DNA of 24,612 nucleotides from positions 1-24,612 of the IMG/VR virus record IMGVR_UViG_3300032116_001260; one strand, 5' to 3'. How positions within the stretch are numbered: position 1 is the stretch's first letter; each line of letters begins with the position of its first letter. A program made the position numbers and the translations under genes. The DNA comes from a virus. This document shows, piece by piece, positions 1 to 7,918 of the stretch. The notes beneath the pieces are model-generated. The model was not told the origin of the DNA. It made no database searches and saw nothing but the letters and a program-made list of their open reading frames with translations.

Positions 1-2
1 TA

Positions 3-2075
3 TATACAGCACCGGGGGGCGGATTGTTTACATTTCATATTTCATTATCAGTATCAATTACAGGCACAATATCTACGACTGCATTTAATAACTTTCAAGT
101 ATTCATTGTAATCAATGGCGGTACGCCACAATTCCTTGATTCTTGGTTTATTCGTAATTTGCTTTTTATAGATTTTAACTATGGCGTAAACTTACTTGCG
201 GGTGATACAGTAGAATTTGCATTTAGATGGGAATCTGCAACAGGATTTGCAGCAACATGCACAATAAACGCTGGCAGTGGTGACTTGGGTAATTCATTGA
301 TTGAACTCATCGGTACACGCTTTAATTATGGATCAACATTCATTTACAATCTGAACGCACCTGACATGCGGCAGATTGATTTCTTGAGTGATGTTATTAA
401 GATGCACAACTGTGCTATTGTGCCTGACCGTATCAATCCAAAGAAGATTAGCATTGTGCCATACAATAGCTACATCGGCAGTGGTGATGATAAAGACTGG
501 AATGCGAAGCTAGACATCAGCAAAGACATCACCATTTATAGCACGGTTGAATTACAAAAGAACAAGACCACATTCACCTATACGGCGGGTGAAGATTACT
601 TGTCTAAGTTCTACAAAGACAACGGGCGAATCTATGGTGATTACAAAGCGGAAGGTTATACTGTTAACCCTGATACTACACCTAGCAGCTTCACCACTGG
701 AGATAACAGCGTGCAACTCATTACGCGCAGTATGCCGTGCGGACTTATTCCCGGAACTGATGTAGCCGTGCCACAATTCCTTAATGATAAAAATGAGTTC
801 ATTGTGCCGGGGCCGCGCTGTGGATATAACATCGGCGCTATCTTTATACAGATGTATGATGACAGCGCAGGAGTTGAGGCGGCTGTCGGTTATGCGGTGC
901 CTACCCTATCACATTACAGTGATCCATTCCCTTCACTTGATGACTTTGATTTGAACTGGGCACCTGAAGTACCACCGTCGCAGATTAATGCTAACCCGTA
1001 CAACAACCTGTTCAACTTGTATTGGCGCAATGCGATGAATGAACTCTACTCGCCCGATGCAAGAATCATGGAGGCGTATTTCGCGCTTGACTTATCCGAC
1101 ATCCTCACATTCAAGTTCAATGACATCATCTTTGTAAACAACGCGCAGTGGCGCATACTTGAGGTAACGGATTACAAGGTGGGCAATTTTGAGTCGACAC
1201 GTGTGAAGCTCATGAAGTACCTGCGCACGGAGGCTGACTGTTCATCTACTCCCGGCACAATTAGCACAAATGGTATTGTAAACTTTGTAGATGGCAATGG
1301 TGACCCCGTAGCATCAACACAAAGTTGTTGTGTGCGTTACGGCTATTCATGGAGTGAGAGTGAGGCTGAGTGCTATGCGTTTAATCAGGGCGGTGATAGA
1401 CCAACCAACGGCATCATAGGTACAACCACTGCGCCTACACCACGCAATGTTGTTTTACAGCAGAACAACGGTAATTCAGGCAGGACTGTTTCGGGTGCTG
1501 GCATCGACATCATCGGTGGTAACAACAACACATTAGCCGTTGGTGACACCCTCAAACTTGATGCAGAAGTAAGGGGCAATAGCATGGTGGGTAAAAACGT
1601 CTTAATCAGTTCTAGTGGTTTTCACTTGGGTGGTGGATGGAAGGGAGATGACCGCACGCAACCAGAAGGCTCAACGCAACATGGTGTAATCATGCATGGT
1701 GATGAAATCACATTGACATTATCGGGGCAAATAATCACACCACCAATCGAGAATATAGCAAACAACTTTCTTGTGATTCCTGATGAAAGTTATTGGGTGG
1801 CACTTATGCACATCACAATTTTTAATCCTGTATCAGGTGAAAACTATACAGGCTTATTTCACGCTACGTTATGGAAAACCACAGGTGTTAGTGTAGCGAG
1901 TAGCCCTTTATTGATTAGCGAAGAAAACTTGTTTGGTGGCGGTATAACATTTTCTCCGACCATCGACACATCGTCAGACTCAACACAGCATAGATTTGAT
2001 ATTACCGTAAGTGGTTCGGGCTTTCCACGCACATTTAAAACAACATTAGCACTACAATACACAGCAGTACGATGA
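3..2075 (+). CDS. Tail hub/baseplate-like structural protein, 5' end cut by the window edge
   Basis: The reading frame is open to the first base, so the true start lies outside; about 690 residues are visible. The first two thirds are mixed alpha/beta with a segment around residues 105-160 (DFLSDVIKMHN, then NPKKISIVPYN) and a later block around 330-410 (LYWRNAMNELYSPDARIM, then FKFNDIIFV) that I associate with large tail proteins of Bacteroidota phages. A short Cys-containing stretch (about 410-460, with CC and GYSW) separates this from a Gly/Thr/Ser-rich beta-type C-terminal part that could be a receptor-facing or trimeric region. It is followed without a gap by a small membrane protein and the tape measure gene, which supports a tail role. 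Exact function is inferred from position and resemblance only. Confidence 0.6.
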   Translation, partial: YTAPGGGLFTFHISLSVSITGTISTTAFNNFQVFIVINGGTPQFLDSWFIRNLLFIDFNYGVNLLAGDTVEFAFRWESATGFAATCTINAGSGDLGNSLIELIGTRFNYGSTFIYNLNAPDMRQIDFLSDVIKMHNCAIVPDRINPKKISIVPYNSYIGSGDDKDWNAKLDISKDITIYSTVELQKNKTTFTYTAGEDYLSKFYKDNGRIYGDYKAEGYTVNPDTTPSSFTTGDNSVQLITRSMPCGLIPGTDVAVPQFLNDKNEFIVPGPRCGYNIGAIFIQMYDDSAGVEAAVGYAVPTLSHYSDPFPSLDDFDLNWAPEVPPSQINANPYNNLFNLYWRNAMNELYSPDARIMEAYFALDLSDILTFKFNDIIFVNNAQWRILEVTDYKVGNFESTRVKLMKYLRTEADCSSTPGTISTNGIVNFVDGNGDPVASTQSCCVRYGYSWSESEAECYAFNQGGDRPTNGIIGTTTAPTPRNVVLQQNNGNSGRTVSGAGIDIIGGNNNTLAVGDTLKLDAEVRGNSMVGKNVLISSSGFHLGGGWKGDDRTQPEGSTQHGVIMHGDEITLTLSGQIITPPIENIANNFLVIPDESYWVALMHITIFNPVSGENYTGLFHATLWKTTGVSVASSPLLISEENLFGGGITFSPTIDTSSDSTQHRFDITVSGSGFPRTFKTTLALQYTAVR

Positions 2076-2245
2076 GCACACAAATCAAACACAGCATCAA
2101 CTACATCAAGGCAGGAGTGAATCCACACACCAAACACAACAAGGCGTTAAAGCCGTGGCAGCGTATGCTATGGAAGGTCACGCTGTGGTCTTGGCGTTTA
2201 TTCATCCTGTCACTAATTGCAATCGCTATATATAACCTATTTTAA
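2072..2245 (+). CDS. Small single-TM membrane protein between hub and tape measure genes
   Basis: A 57-residue frame whose ATG overlaps the preceding TGA (ATGA), a typical sign of translational coupling, and which ends 2 bases before the tape measure ATG. The N-terminal half is basic (KHSINYIKAG, KHNKALKPWQ) and the C-terminal 20 residues (about 37-56, WSWRLFILSLIAIAIYNLF) form one hydrophobic helix, so a tail-anchored protein with a cytoplasmic basic domain is likely. No family recognised. It could be a holin-like or membrane-adapter peptide, but the real lysis cluster lies 10 kb away. The exact fit between two genes makes it likely to be coding. Confidence 0.6.
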   Translation: MSTQIKHSINYIKAGVNPHTKHNKALKPWQRMLWKVTLWSWRLFILSLIAIAIYNLF

Positions 2246-2247
2246 AC

Positions 2248-4278
2248 ATGGCTGATACTATCGTTAAAAAGTTTGTAATTGACACCACTGAAAGTGAGCA
2301 GAACCTGAAGGAACTGAACACGCAAATCAACGCCACATCGACGGCGGTGAATAACACTGCACAGTCCTTTGACAATGTTGCGGCGGCTGAGAATGAAGTT
2401 TCTACATCGTCCAAATCACTCAAGGCACAGCTGCGTGAATTACAGGCACAGCTTGCGGCTACTGAACCTGACAGCGAAAAGTACCGTGAACTTGCGGCAG
2501 CAGCGGGTGAACTTAAAGACAAAATAAGTGATGCAGCCGAAGCGGTAGGTACACAGGCGGGTGGTGCATTTGAGCGCGTTGGTGGATCACTAGGATTAGT
2601 GACCTCACGTATATCTAATCTAGATTTTGAAGGTGCGGCTGAGGGTGCAAAACAGTTAGCGGCAAACATCGGGCAGGTTAAGCCGGGTGATATTGCAAAA
2701 GGCATAAGCAGTATAGGTAGCGCATTTGCATCCGTTGGTAAGGCACTATTGACTAACCCAATATTCCTTATCGGTGCAGCCATTGCCGCTGCTATTGTGT
2801 ATGCGGATGAGTTGTTGAGTTTGATTGACGGTGTAACCGATGCTGAAACTGAACGCTTAAATGCACAAACAGAAAGTGCGGCTAAGTCTAAAGAACAACT
2901 AGATGCAATAGGCCAGCAAGAAAACATCTTGCGATTAGCAGGAAAGACTGAAAAGGAAATATTGCAGACCAAGATAGCGCAAGCTCAACAGGCTATACTT
3001 GACCAAAAGGCAGTGATTGAGACGCTACGCATACAAAGAGATGCACAGATTCAAGCAGCCGAAAGGAATCGCGATATTCTCAAAGGACTATTAAACTTTG
3101 TTAGCTTACCGATTACAGCACTGCTTGCGGGTGTTGATTTATTAACTGAAAAACTTAACTCGCTTGGTTTAATTAGCAATGAAACTTTTGCAAAGTTTGG
3201 TAATCTGCGTGACAAGTTCACTACATCGGTAGCGGAATTGGTATTTAATCCAACGGAAGTAGCAAAAGAGGGTGATGATGCTTTAAAGGCTGCTGAAAAA
3301 ACACTTAAAGACTTAGAGAATGCACAGGCTGGATTTCAGTTGTCGATTAACGAAATAAATAAAAAAGGTGCGGATGAAAGACAAAAGCAAAGAGATGAGG
3401 AATTAGCCAATGAGAAAAAGTTATCGGAACAAATACTAGCTACACGTCGCAAGACTGCAGAAGAATCCGCAAAGATTACGGAGCAAATACGCAAGGATGC
3501 GGCTAAGCCTGTTGAGTCTACTAAGACTGAACTCACAAACTACGATGCTGAATTAAAGGCGTTGCGTGATTCACAGGAAGCGCAGATTATGTTGATGGAG
3601 GAGGGGGTAGATAAAGAGATTGCACTTGCTGACCTGAAAGCTATGAAGCTGCGTGATGGCGCAAAAGGCAATGCTGATCAACTCAAAGCAATTGCGGCAC
3701 AGAATGCTGCCGATGTAGATGCGATACAACAACGTGCAGCACAAAAGGAGTTAGCAGATGCACAGGCTGTGCAAGATGCAAAACTTGCATTAGCATCACA
3801 GTCACTCGGAGCCATTTCCAACCTTGCTACGGCATTCGGTAAAGGTGATGAGGCACGCGCTAAAAAAGCGTTCAAGATTCAGAAGGCGGCAAGCATTGCA
3901 CAGGCAACCGTTGACACCTACAAAGGCGCACAGGGTATCTTTGCAAACGCTGCAATCAATCCTGCTACCATATTATTCCCGGCACAACCATACATTCAGG
4001 CAGCACTTGCTGTGGCTGCTGGTCTTGTCAACGTAAAGAACATTGCATCGCAACAGTTCCAAAGTAGTGGCACGCCACCATCGACAAGCACACCACCACC
4101 ATCAACGGGCGGCGGCGGCGGCGGTGAATCACAGCCAGCACAGTTCAACCCACTTGCGGCGCAGTTCATCCAAGATAGACCAGAACAATTAACGCCACGC
4201 GCATTTGTTCTTGCGGGTGATGTAGCTTCGCAAGTTGAAGTAAGAGAGAAAGTGCAAGACCTTGCACGTTTAGGATAA
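2248..4278 (+). CDS. Tail tape measure protein
   Basis: This 676-residue protein sets tail length and is threaded through the tail tube, later ejected with the DNA. The sequence shows the usual plan: a long Ala/Glu/Lys/Gln-rich coiled coil (about 10-100), a hydrophobic segment (about 166-186, LLTNPIFLIGAAIAAAIVYA), a second one near 283-300, further long coiled coils (about 200-270 and 340-540), and a hydrophobic helix near 570-600 followed by a Pro/Ser/Thr and poly-Gly linker near 610-627. At roughly 0.15 nm per residue the length would match a tail of about 100 nm (inference from the general tape-measure rule). It sits directly after the hub-like gene rather than before it, which is the reverse of the usual order. 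Confidence 0.85.
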   Translation: MADTIVKKFVIDTTESEQNLKELNTQINATSTAVNNTAQSFDNVAAAENEVSTSSKSLKAQLRELQAQLAATEPDSEKYRELAAAAGELKDKISDAAEAVGTQAGGAFERVGGSLGLVTSRISNLDFEGAAEGAKQLAANIGQVKPGDIAKGISSIGSAFASVGKALLTNPIFLIGAAIAAAIVYADELLSLIDGVTDAETERLNAQTESAAKSKEQLDAIGQQENILRLAGKTEKEILQTKIAQAQQAILDQKAVIETLRIQRDAQIQAAERNRDILKGLLNFVSLPITALLAGVDLLTEKLNSLGLISNETFAKFGNLRDKFTTSVAELVFNPTEVAKEGDDALKAAEKTLKDLENAQAGFQLSINEINKKGADERQKQRDEELANEKKLSEQILATRRKTAEESAKITEQIRKDAAKPVESTKTELTNYDAELKALRDSQEAQIMLMEEGVDKEIALADLKAMKLRDGAKGNADQLKAIAAQNAADVDAIQQRAAQKELADAQAVQDAKLALASQSLGAISNLATAFGKGDEARAKKAFKIQKAASIAQATVDTYKGAQGIFANAAINPATILFPAQPYIQAALAVAAGLVNVKNIASQQFQSSGTPPSTSTPPPSTGGGGGGESQPAQFNPLAAQFIQDRPEQLTPRAFVLAGDVASQVEVREKVQDLARLG

Positions 4279-4297
4279 CCTTTAAAACAAAAACAAA

Positions 4298-4894
4298 ATG
4301 GAAAAAAGAAAAGTAGTTAAGTGTGTGATAGATGAGGAAGGCCGTTTGGGTATTACAGCGATGGGCTTAGTAGATAGCCCTGCTATTGAAGAGAATTGGA
4401 TTGCACTATCAAAGATGCAGCTGAGCGCATTGAATGACGAACGCCGTATGCTATACGGTGCTGCCCTCATCCCGGATAAAGAGATATTGCGCTATGATGA
4501 AAATGGTGAGCCATACTACGTGTACTTTGAAAAGGCCACCGTGCAAGCCATCGCGCATCAGTTCTTTAAAAAGAATCTGCAACACACAACCAACTTGCAA
4601 CACGAAATACCTGTGACGGGTGTGACGGTTGTTGAGTCATGGATTAAGGAAGGCAAGCAGGATAAGTCTATGCAACTTGGACTATCTGAACTACCAGACG
4701 GCACATGGTTCATCGGTACGCATGTCGATGATGACAGCGTGTGGCAAGATGTAAAAGAGGGTAAGGTAAAAGGGTATAGCATTGAAGGCTTTTTCAACGA
4801 AGTTGGTGTAGCGATGAGCGGCGTTAAGAACTACGAGGCTGAATTGCTGCTAGAGATTGACCAACTATTAAGCACTGTAAATCCATCCAAATGA
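4298..4894 (+). CDS. XkdF-like prohead maturation protease
   Basis: A 198-residue protein with the signature of the XkdF / S78-like phage serine protease family: LVDSPAI near residue 24, a block with GAALIPDKEILRYDENGE (54-71), NLQHEIP with His102, VVESWI (111-116), GTWFIGTHV (135-143) and VKGYSIEGFF with Ser161. His102 and Ser161 are the likely catalytic pair by analogy with the prohead protease fold. Such enzymes trim scaffold and capsid proteins during head maturation, which fits the scaffold-like and capsid genes 2.4-3 kb downstream. The ATG follows an A-rich leader (AAAACAAAAACAAA). The end overlaps the start of the subtilase gene by 4 bases (ATGA), so the two proteases are translationally coupled. 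Confidence 0.85.
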   Translation: MEKRKVVKCVIDEEGRLGITAMGLVDSPAIEENWIALSKMQLSALNDERRMLYGAALIPDKEILRYDENGEPYYVYFEKATVQAIAHQFFKKNLQHTTNLQHEIPVTGVTVVESWIKEGKQDKSMQLGLSELPDGTWFIGTHVDDDSVWQDVKEGKVKGYSIEGFFNEVGVAMSGVKNYEAELLLEIDQLLSTVNPSK

Positions 4895-6942
4895 AAATAA
4901 ACGCGGTAAAGTTCAAGGACAAGAAATCCTTTGACAAAAACAAAACAAAAAGCAATGTGCTCTCGGTCTTTGAACCGTTCGGCATTGTAGTCTTTGAAGA
5001 TGATAAACACGTTGTGCCCGATGCGGCAAAGGTGTTGCAGGTGAACGAGGTTGATAGATCACTAGATAAAATATCTAGCGGTCTTGCAATCTGCATCACT
5101 AGCAATCTGAAATCTGCCGTTGAGTTCTTAGAACTAAAGCAGGTAGAGATTAAGGAAGTGTTTGAGGCAACCAACACACTGTTTGTAGAAGTGCCTGCAT
5201 TCGCTAGCTTTGATGAGTTCTATGAGTCGCTCATGCGCACTAAGTTATTCATTAGTGTTGAGCCTGATTATATCCAACCATTCGAGGCTAATGCTGAATT
5301 GTCAATCCCTGCACAGTGGCATCTTCAAAACTTCCGTGCTACCGAGGCATGGTCACTTATTCCCGCAAATGCATACGGTGAAGTGGCTGTTTTGGACGTA
5401 GCGTGTGAAGTTGATCACGAGGATTTGGTAGGCACTATAAGTGACCTGTCATGGAACTGTGCATATGACACAGCAGATGTGCGACCCATTAGCCCATATG
5501 AGAATCACGGCACACCATGTAGCGGATTGATTTGCGCTAAGACCAGCAATGACATCGGAGTGAGTTCGATTGGTAACAACAAACTCAAAGTGCAGTTTTT
5601 GCACATAGCAATGAACTCAAACAGCGGCGGTGGTTTCTTTACATCGGACACAATCGTAACACGCGCAGTCAACAAGGCAATCGCTAACCCTAACTGCCTT
5701 GCAATTTCCATGAGTTGGGGCGGTGGCAACACATATACCATGTTTGCAAACGCACTCACCGCGGCTAAGAACACTGGTCGTGGTGGAAAAGGTATTTGTG
5801 TCTTTGCATCTAGTGGCAACAACTACTCATCGACCGTAAACATTAACCCCGCAGGATTGCCGATGGTGCATGCCGTTGGTGCATCTGCTCAAAACAACAC
5901 ACGCGCAGGATTCTCTAACTATGGTACCAAACTTTTTGCTGCTGCTCCGGGTGTGGCTACACCAACAACAGACCGCATGGGCGCAAATGGCTACAAGGCT
6001 GATTCAAACTATACGAATTTCAGCGGAACATCTGCTGCTTGTCCTGTTATGGCTGGTTGTGCTGCTGCTATTATACTTGCTAATCCTACACTAACCGAAA
6101 AGCAAGTGACCGACATCATCGCTACTACTGCGTTAAAGAGTGGCGGGTATGTTTATGATGCAAATGGTAAGTCATTAGAACTCGGTTACGGTGTTGTTGA
6201 CTTGTATTCTGCAATCGTGAAGGCTCAAAGCGGCGAGCTACCACCACCACCACCACCATCTGAACTTAGCAACCTATACGGCACAGTAAGTTCACCCGCA
6301 TCTGCTAACCAGGGGGCGCAGGTAACAGTATCTTACACGGTGCAACTTGACAAAGTGCGTGATGCTGACACAGTCACAAACATTGCGCTGGAGTTCATCC
6401 GCCCTGATGGATCTAAGTCAACATTCTACACTGGCAATGTGACCATCTTAAAAGGCCAACTGTTGTTTACAGGTACGCTCCCATACGTAGTGCCTAACAA
6501 CGTGACGGGAATAGGTAAATTCAACCTATACATTGATGTTGCAGGTTCGGTAAATGAAAGCAATGAAAGCGATAACATGGCAACTACGTCTATTAACGTA
6601 ATCGCTCCTGTGCCTGTGGGTAATTATGACTTAGAATTGAATTCAACAGGTTACACTTGGCTAGCACCTGACCGTGTGCGCATAGGTACACGCATAACAA
6701 ATCGTGGTGCTGCAACAGTGACTAGCTACAAATTAAAATGGGAGTTTGACGGACGCACTGGATTTTGGGATAGACCTGTAACATTGAATCCGGGACAAAG
6801 TAACGGGTCAGGCAACGTGATGTATCCGACTGTAAACACAAAGTTTCCTGCAACATTCAAAGTTAGCGTGGTAAGTGTGAACGGACAGCCTGACAATAAT
6901 CCCGCGAATGACGTAGTCACTACGATAGTTCAGGCAATGTGA
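4891..6942 (+). CDS. Subtilisin-like (S8) serine protease with prodomain-like N-terminus and two CARDB-like domains
   Basis: A 683-residue protein. Residues 1-130 look like an I9-type prodomain ending in VEPDYIQPF. The peptidase domain (about 135-445) has all catalytic positions: Asp169 in VAVLDVACEVDHEDL, His206 in NHGTPCSG, the oxyanion Asn310 in FASSGNN and Ser381 in SGTSAACPVMAG. A proline linker (451-456) leads to two Ig-like repeats (about 460-575 and 580-683) with the CARDB pattern, including NESNESDN and the second copy's QPDNNPANDVV. No signal peptide is seen, so it probably acts in the cell or in the virion. It is coupled to the XkdF-type protease upstream. A role in capsid maturation, or as a virion-borne protease acting on the host surface, is inference. 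The fold assignment itself is firm. Confidence 0.9.
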   Translation: MKINAVKFKDKKSFDKNKTKSNVLSVFEPFGIVVFEDDKHVVPDAAKVLQVNEVDRSLDKISSGLAICITSNLKSAVEFLELKQVEIKEVFEATNTLFVEVPAFASFDEFYESLMRTKLFISVEPDYIQPFEANAELSIPAQWHLQNFRATEAWSLIPANAYGEVAVLDVACEVDHEDLVGTISDLSWNCAYDTADVRPISPYENHGTPCSGLICAKTSNDIGVSSIGNNKLKVQFLHIAMNSNSGGGFFTSDTIVTRAVNKAIANPNCLAISMSWGGGNTYTMFANALTAAKNTGRGGKGICVFASSGNNYSSTVNINPAGLPMVHAVGASAQNNTRAGFSNYGTKLFAAAPGVATPTTDRMGANGYKADSNYTNFSGTSAACPVMAGCAAAIILANPTLTEKQVTDIIATTALKSGGYVYDANGKSLELGYGVVDLYSAIVKAQSGELPPPPPPSELSNLYGTVSSPASANQGAQVTVSYTVQLDKVRDADTVTNIALEFIRPDGSKSTFYTGNVTILKGQLLFTGTLPYVVPNNVTGIGKFNLYIDVAGSVNESNESDNMATTSINVIAPVPVGNYDLELNSTGYTWLAPDRVRIGTRITNRGAATVTSYKLKWEFDGRTGFWDRPVTLNPGQSNGSGNVMYPTVNTKFPATFKVSVVSVNGQPDNNPANDVVTTIVQAM

Positions 6943-6953
6943 TTATATTAGCC

Positions 6954-6976
6954 GCTCATCTACGGATGAGTTTTGG
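6954..6976 (+). terminator. Short hairpin with T-run just after the subtilase stop
   Basis: CTCATC (6955-6960) and GATGAG (6965-6970) form a perfect 6-bp stem with a TACG loop, a G-T pair can extend it, and TTTTGG follows. It starts about 12 bases after the stop codon of the subtilase. A weak intrinsic terminator or an mRNA 3'-end stabiliser. Confidence 0.45.
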
Positions 6977-7006
6977 TTTAGTGATAAACATCGTTTAGGG
7001 TTAAGC

Positions 7007-7042
7007 AAAAAAAAGGGGGGCAAACGAGCCTCCCTTTTTTCT
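7007..7042. terminator. Bidirectional intrinsic terminator between convergent genes
   Basis: An A-run plus GGGGGG (7009-7020) pairs with CCTCCCTTTTTT (7029-7040) across an 8-base loop, with a single G-T pair. T-runs follow the G/C stem on both strands, so it can stop the rightward subtilase transcript and the leftward ribbon-helix-helix transcript. The position between two convergent genes fits this exactly. Confidence 0.75.
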
Positions 7043-7059
7043 TTTGTGTTTGTCACTGA

Positions 7060-7197
7060 TTAACCTAGAATTGACAACCTGATGTATTCTGCAACCGTTG
7101 TTTTTGATTGCTTCGCTGCCTTTGTGATTGCTTTAAATTCTTTTTCGGTCACTCGCGCACTGATGCGCATGTCTTTTGTCTGTGGTTGTGCTTTCAT
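7060..7197 (-). CDS. Ribbon-helix-helix DNA-binding protein, 45 residues
   Basis: A very short gene, the only minus-strand one inside the structural block. The protein is MKAQPQTKDM, then RISARVTEKEFKAITKAAKQ, then SKTTVAEYIRLSILG. This is the minimal ribbon-helix-helix pattern seen in CopG/Arc/MobC-like proteins: a beta strand (RISARV), helix A (TEKEFKAITKAAKQ), the turn and helix B (TVAEYIRLSIL). Such proteins dimerise and bind short palindromic operators, often repressing their own promoter. It is convergent with the subtilase gene and divergent from the scaffold-like gene. A promoter-like sequence and two palindromes lie directly upstream. Likely role: a local or phage-wide transcriptional regulator (inference); a relaxosome accessory is possible, but no relaxase is in the window. 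Confidence 0.7.
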   Translation of the reverse strand: MKAQPQTKDMRISARVTEKEFKAITKAAKQSKTTVAEYIRLSILG

Positions 7198-7213
7198 TAT
7201 TTTGATTTTATAC

Positions 7214-7258
7214 GGCTAATGTAGCCACAATTCCCCATGCAACAAAACGGCGGTTTTG
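7214..7258 (-). promoter_or_regulatory. Promoter with two palindromes in front of the ribbon-helix-helix gene
   Basis: Read on the minus strand, TTTG (7243-7246), a 19-base spacer and TACATTAG (7216-7223) match the Bacteroidota promoter with one mismatch. Each box lies in a palindrome: GGCTA-ATG-TAGCC (7214-7226) covers the -7 box and CAAAAC-GGCG-GTTTTG (7243-7258) covers the -33 box. This is a plausible operator pair for autoregulation, and the same region is the leader of the plus-strand scaffold-like gene. Confidence 0.5.
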
Positions 7259-7280
7259 CTACAATACCAAAATTACCAAA

Positions 7281-7892
7281 ATGTCAGATATCAAAAATCA
7301 AATCAAAGCTGTATTTGCAAAATACAACATTGAACCATCTGCACTCGGTATCAAGTTTGAAGATGAATCAGCTGACGCAGCCGAAGCGACTGCAACGGAG
7401 GTAAAGTTTGCCGTAGAAGGCACACTTGCTGACGGCACCAAAATCTACTCAACTGCGGATGAGTGGACAGTTGGCGTTGACATCTACACGCAAGATGCCA
7501 AAGGCAATCCTGTACCAGTTCCTGCGGGCGAATACATCCTTGAGGATGGCGTAACGAAAGTTTACGTAGCCACGGACGGTATCATTTCTGAAATCGAACG
7601 CGAAGAACAGTCAACTGAAATGAGCAGCGAGGATCTCGTTGCCGTAATCGGTCAACTGTCTGAGCGCATCGCAGCACTTGAAGTTGAAAAGACTGAGCTT
7701 GCTGCCGCTGTTGAATCTGCTAAGAAAGATACGGACGCTGTTAAGGCTGAGCTTGCCTCAGTTAAAAAAGCCCCTGCCGTTCCTAGCGTTAAGTCTCAAG
7801 AATTTAAAAAGAATGCGGCTCCAGTTGTAGCATCGAATGGTAACTCCTTCGCTGACTTCATGGAGAATATCCGTAACAAACAAAGCAAATAA
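7281..7892 (+). CDS. Scaffold-like head assembly protein
   Basis: A 203-residue acidic protein placed directly before the major capsid gene, where phages usually keep a scaffold. The first 115 residues are an Ala/Glu/Thr/Val-rich domain with several beta-type stretches (EVKFAVEGTLADGTKIYS, then YILEDGVTKVYV). Residues about 115-165 form a clear coiled coil (QLSERIAALEVEKTELAAAV, then KKDTDAVKAELASVKK), followed by a flexible Ala/Pro/Lys stretch and a short C-terminal motif (FADFMENIRNK) that could contact the capsid shell. A scaffolding role and cleavage by the upstream XkdF-type protease are inferences from position and composition; no catalytic motif was found. Confidence 0.55.
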   Translation: MSDIKNQIKAVFAKYNIEPSALGIKFEDESADAAEATATEVKFAVEGTLADGTKIYSTADEWTVGVDIYTQDAKGNPVPVPAGEYILEDGVTKVYVATDGIISEIEREEQSTEMSSEDLVAVIGQLSERIAALEVEKTELAAAVESAKKDTDAVKAELASVKKAPAVPSVKSQEFKKNAAPVVASNGNSFADFMENIRNKQSK

Positions 7893-7918
7893 TCAAGAAT
7901 AAAAAAAAGTAAATTAAT

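Noticed and set aside
2226-2972. Long antisense frame of 248 residues opposite the tape measure gene
   Set aside because: It is Ser/Ala/Cys-rich, antisense to a clear coiled-coil gene, has no motif, leader or partner, and arises from the tape measure's codon pattern.
5505-5822. Antisense frame inside the subtilase catalytic domain
   Set aside because: The plus-strand frame carries the catalytic motifs; no independent support for the other strand.
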